A stretch of 49,581 nt of DNA from NCBI GenBank assembly GCA_938015425.1, contig CALLPQ010000007.1, positions 1-49,581 of the forward strand, written 5' to 3'. A program made the position numbers and the translations under genes. Below, in pieces: positions 46,524 to 49,581 of this stretch. This stretch comes from an uncultured Parvularculaceae bacterium (GTDB lineage Bacteria > Pseudomonadota > Alphaproteobacteria > Caulobacterales > Parvularculaceae). The notes beneath the pieces are model-generated. The model ran no database searches and was not told the origin of the DNA. It worked only from the letters and a program-made list of their open reading frames with translations. Position 1 is the first letter of the stretch; every line of letters begins with the position of its first letter.

Positions 46524-46869
46524 GATAAATAATCACCCCCATCTTGTCACCGTCGCCCCCTCCTATCACACCCGCCCCCTCCCGTCACCCCCGCAAAAGC
46601 GGGGGTCCATATCGAGACACCGACTCAAATCACATGAAAACTAACCTATGGATTCCCGCCTGCGCGGGAATGACAGATACCCAAAGCTCACCCCATCTCT
46701 GTCACACCCAATACGTCACCCCCGCCCCCGCCCGTCACCCCCGCGAAAGCGGGGGTCCACATCGAGACACGTGTCAAGGTTTCTCACAATTCCATTAATT
46801 CAATCGAAAATGGGCGGTTTGCCCCCTCATTACCCTTGGCTTTTGATATCGACGATGTTTTTGATCGCA
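46524..46869. repeat. Left REP-like palindrome cluster flanking the GIY-YIG gene
   Basis: Three 26-bp hairpin-forming palindromes lie here: 46584-46609, 46649-46674 (opposite sense) and 46734-46759. Two share the core CCCCCGC...GCGGGGG; the third is TTCCCGCC...GCGGGAA. They alternate in sense, like BIME pairs, joined by conserved linkers such as TCGAGACAC. C-rich tracts fill the rest. Apparent reading frames here are translations of repeats and are not supported as genes. Confidence 0.9.
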
Positions 46870-47157
46870 CTAATGATTGAGGCTTAAATAAAGATCATTC
46901 CATTTCGGGTTCATTCCCTCAATCAGATCGATTTTCCATTGCCTATTCCATTTTTTCATTTGCTTTTCTCGCGATATCGCCTCATCAATACGGTCATAAA
47001 TTTCGTAATAAACCAACCTATGCACCTTATATCTCCGTGTAAAGATCGCTCCTTCTCCTTGTTTATGCTCATAAACACGCCTGCCAAGATCATTGGTAAC
47101 GCCGATATATAATGTACCATTTTTTTGACTGGCCAAAATATAAACATAATAGGACAT
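46870..47157 (-). CDS. Small GIY-YIG nuclease-domain protein
   Basis: The 95-residue single-domain protein carries the catalytic signature: YYVYILASQKNGTLYIGVTN (GIY-type Y-Y, with the second YIG), then Arg in GRRVYEHK and a downstream Glu in SREKQMKKW. Family members are site-specific nucleases or DNA repair enzymes; many stand-alone ones are of unknown role. The ATG at 47157 is chosen because the sequence farther upstream (to 47280) is a translation of the neighbouring palindrome. It lies between palindrome clusters on both sides. Confidence 0.88.
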   Translation of the reverse strand: MSYYVYILASQKNGTLYIGVTNDLGRRVYEHKQGEGAIFTRRYKVHRLVYYEIYDRIDEAISREKQMKKWNRQWKIDLIEGMNPKWNDLYLSLNH

Positions 47158-47464
47158 ACCCATAATCATATGGGTTTGATGCCAATTGTCACTAAAAAAG
47201 CGGACCTTACGCCCTATCTCTGTCACACCCCTCCCCTCACCCTCGCGCAGGCAGGGGTCCACATCAAGGAACCGACTCAAATCACATTAAACGCAAACCA
47301 TGGATTCCCGCCTGCGCGGGAATGACAGATACTCAAAGCTCATCCCATAACTCTGACCCCTAATCCCGTCACCCCCGCCCCCTCCTGTCACCCCCGCGAA
47401 GGCGGGGGTCCACATTGAGACACCAACTCAAATCACACTAAAACGAACCATAGATTCCCGCCTG
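47158..47464. repeat. Right REP-like palindrome cluster
   Basis: Palindromes lie at 47236-47261 (degenerate), 47301-47326 and 47387-47412, with a half-palindrome at 47451-47464 that stops near the hairpin tip. Linkers such as ACCGACTCAAATCACAT repeat those on the left side of the GIY-YIG gene. The half copy forms the end of the neighbouring glycosyltransferase reading frame. Confidence 0.9.
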
Positions 47465-48529
47465 TAGAACCAGAGCATCTTTGGATTCTGCCTCTAAGCG
47501 GCATTGCGATTGCGGCGCGGTTTTGGGTTTGCGCGCTTGCCAGTCTTGCCAAATTACCCGCACAGCATAGAGCAAGGCTGGCCATATAAACAGTGATGCG
47601 GGCCATAACATCACACTGAGCAAAGCCAGATGGTAGCCAGGCGGGCCAGCGTGTTTTTCTTGGACGCTAAAGAGTTTGCCTCCCAGATCGTGTCCCAGAC
47701 TCGTGCGTAAAAACCCGCCATCCGTATGGATATAAATATATATCGTCCAAGGTAGCCAGAGTAGGACAAATACAATAATTGCGGGTTCATAAAGCAAGGG
47801 CCGCGCCCATGCCAAAGGCCCAGTAAAAATTCTATAACAGGTCAAGCATAATATTATGATAGCGGCTAAAATTGGGCCTTTTATCATGATTGACACGCCT
47901 AAAGCGATCCAAAATAACCAGATAGGGAAATGGGGTTTTTGGCGGGTTTTGTTATTTTGGGGCGCGTCTTGATGTTGATTGTCTTGGTGTAGATTATTTG
48001 GTGCGCTTTGATCGTCATAGTCTCCAAATTGGGCCTGTAAGGCCAAAAGCGCAGCAAAAAGCGTTGCGGATAATCCGCATAAAACCGCATCAGTTTTGGC
48101 AATATGGCCTTCAAAGATAAATAATAGGCTAGAGGCCAGTAGGGCTGCACTGATAAAGGCAAATTGCCGATCTATAATTTTCGCGCAACCCCAATAACTC
48201 ATGATCACAGCGAGTAAAGCCCCGAGTAAAGAGGGCAGCCTGTGCATCCATAGCTGTCTTACATTAGGTTTTGCATTAGCGCCGCCAAAAAGATGTATCA
48301 CTCCACTTTGCAACCAATAAATACCCGCAGGCTTTTTATGCCGGGCTTGGTCTTGGAATTTAATATTAAGATAATCCCCCGTTTCAACCATTTGGATAGA
48401 GGCTTGGGTATATCGGGCTTCATCGCGGTCAATAATGGGCAGGCTTGAAAAGCCTGGCAAGATTAAGGCCAAGGTCAACACACATAACAGGGCAATATGC
48501 TGCCATTTATGTAAAGAGAATTGAGCCAT
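47438..48529 (-). pseudogene. ArnT/GT83-type membrane glycosyltransferase, C-terminally truncated
   Basis: The 363-residue frame has the N-terminal half of an ArnT-like (GT39/GT83) enzyme, which moves a sugar from a polyprenyl carrier to lipid A or proteins. It shows the catalytic Asp-Glu motif LPIIDRDEARYTQAS, KKPAGIYWLQS and about eight hydrophobic helices. Full-length relatives have about 550 residues. The match stops at ESKDALVL, and the last residues QAGIYGSF are encoded by half a REP palindrome. The missing part should include the remaining helices and C-terminal domain, so activity is unlikely. A Gln/Asn/Asp-rich loop sits at about residues 180-200. Confidence 0.82.
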
Positions 48530-48702
48530 AGCGCGGAGAATTTCATGAATTGGCCCGCTTTATACGAGCGCTTGGTAAAACTGCAAGGCGCGCAACCTAT
48601 TCTGTCGATAACTTAATGGGACTTTTGGAAAAAAATATAGACATAGGTAATATGGCAATTATCACAACGATATGACAAAGCCGCCTTTATGATTTTATCA
48701 AG

Positions 48703-49221
48703 ATGGCCGCATTAGGGTTTGGGTATAGAAGGCATATGATAAATCTGCGCGATATGCATAAATTTATGGCCCAGCCCAGCGCGCCAATATTAGACCTCTG
48801 CGTTGTCGTGCCTGCTTTTAATGAGGCGGAAAATCTTGGCCCTTTGGCGGCTGAAATTGACGCCGTGCTTAAAGACTTTACCTATGAAATGATTTTTGTC
48901 GATGATGGCTCAACCGATAATAGCGTACAAAAGCTACAAGATTTAAAGCAGCATTATCCTACTCTAAGAGCGCTATCTCACCGCGTTAATGCAGGGCAAT
49001 CGCGAGGTTTGCATTCGGGTATTATCGCCGCGCGCGCCCCTATCATTGCCACACTTGATAGTGACGGGCAAAATGATCCCGCAGATATTCCTAGGCTCTA
49101 TCAAGCTCTTATGCGCGGTGAGGCCGCTGATAATTTGGCTATGATTGGCGGGCAGCGCCAAAACCGCCAAGATAGCTGGTCTAAAAAATGGGCCTCACGG
49201 AAAACAAAATACGTCATCTGA
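48703..49221 (+). pseudogene. GT2 glycosyltransferase (DPM1/ArnC-like), C-terminally truncated
   Basis: The 172-residue frame encodes a GT2 domain with VVVPAFNEAENL, FVDDGSTDNS, NAGQSRGLHSGI and the metal motif TLDSDGQNDP. Homologues continue past IGGQRQNRQDSWSKKWASR for another 70-80 residues including the acceptor region; here the frame becomes KTKYVI and stops at 49221. The break falls at about 49200, where the sequence switches to AT-rich DNA without similarity. The true start may be the ATG at 48736 (AGAAGG upstream). It is divergent from the ArnT-like gene, so both genes of one sugar-transfer pathway are broken. Confidence 0.8.
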
Positions 49222-49581
49222 AACCCGTCTATACTTCCTTGTTTTCACTAATGGTTGGACATTTGGAAATGTGTGAGAAGTTTGAAAAATTTCTTATCTC
49301 TATTGTTCTTGGAAACAATCCTGGATAATCCTGATGTCCCATGTCCCTTACGTCTTTTCGGTTTTTTAAACAAGTGAATAGACCTTTGGTTTTTGTTTTT
49401 GTATAATTTGGCATATGCAGCGATGCTACAAAATATATTTATCAAAACAAAAGAATATCATTAAATTGCGTCATAATGTTTTGCTAACGATCTCCTCCGC
49501 GAATTTTGCAGTACCTCTGTATACACCGTTGACAACTGAGTTAGTTGACCAAAAGCACTTTTGACCTTTTCTGAAATTTAT
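49222..49581. other. AT-rich right-edge segment without a recognised gene
   Basis: The sequence from about 49201 on has no supported gene, and its composition is AT-richer than the neighbouring GT2 gene. A 38-codon open stretch on the minus strand reaches the window edge but has no start or recognised family. The segment may belong to an inserted element or to a different assembly path. Confidence 0.4.

Noticed and set aside
46544-46798. Open frame encoding a Pro/His/Arg-rich peptide
   Set aside because: The whole frame is a translation of the REP palindromes and C-rich tracts; repeated peptides follow the repeats exactly.
47158-47280. Forty-one extra N-terminal codons for the GIY-YIG protein
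   Set aside because: The distal part is a translation of the degenerate palindrome at 47236-47261; GIY-YIG homologues start at the MSYYVYIL region.
46584-47464. A CRISPR array
   Set aside because: The hairpins alternate in orientation, spacing is irregular, linkers are conserved instead of unique, and no cas gene is present.
49445-49581. A 38-codon minus-strand frame running to the window edge
   Set aside because: It has no start codon with a ribosome site and no recognised family, and a stop codon lies at the very edge, so it is not supported as a partial gene.

Overview
The window looks like an alphaproteobacterial chromosome of moderate GC. This rests on gene orders and families, not on a marker gene. 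The clues are heparinase II/III next to purH, TlpA / argH / lptM / lysA, HIG1 / etfB / etfA / hbd, and transketolase / gap / pgk / fba divergent from a DUF4164 gene and zapA. No rRNA or tRNA gene was seen, and I do not name a genus.

Layout. 1-370 holds two tandem copies of an unfamiliar 185-bp inverted-repeat element. 369-6526 (minus) runs rpe, heparinase-like protein, a short CapD/WbpM-type SDR enzyme and purH. 6728-8187 (minus) encodes a glycine-zipper lipoprotein and an unknown membrane protein. 8276-14996 has an aldo/keto reductase, a large PAS sensor kinase, an opposing Hpt protein and a sodium symporter. 15402-18718 (plus) is HIG1 protein, ETF beta and alpha, 3-hydroxyacyl-CoA dehydrogenase and dodecin. 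18841-21349 (minus) is an unknown lipoprotein and a TlpA-like thioredoxin. 21375-24258 (plus) is argH, a 39-codon lptM and lysA. 24267-25877 (minus) is a LMW phosphatase and a GNAT protein. 26133-30400 (plus) is a stand-alone MetH homocysteine domain, an SPFH/NfeD/stub cluster and an aldose epimerase.

30488-36012 (minus) is a sugar-phosphate operon (tkt, gap, pgk, fba). Then come DUF4164 and zapA (plus), followed on the minus strand by an unknown protein, a possible RHH protein, a cNMP-patatin protein, a HAD hydrolase, cytidine deaminase, hemW and rdgB. rlmN and argG follow on the plus strand.

46524-49581 is the accessory end. A small GIY-YIG nuclease gene sits among REP-like palindromes, an ArnT-type gene is cut off inside half a palindrome, and a GT2 gene loses its C-terminal part at about 49200. 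The most original signals are the dispersed 85+14+85 bp AGAGCC element (five copies, at or near gene boundaries), the GIY-YIG/REP locus with its truncation scar, and in-frame minisatellites in hemW.
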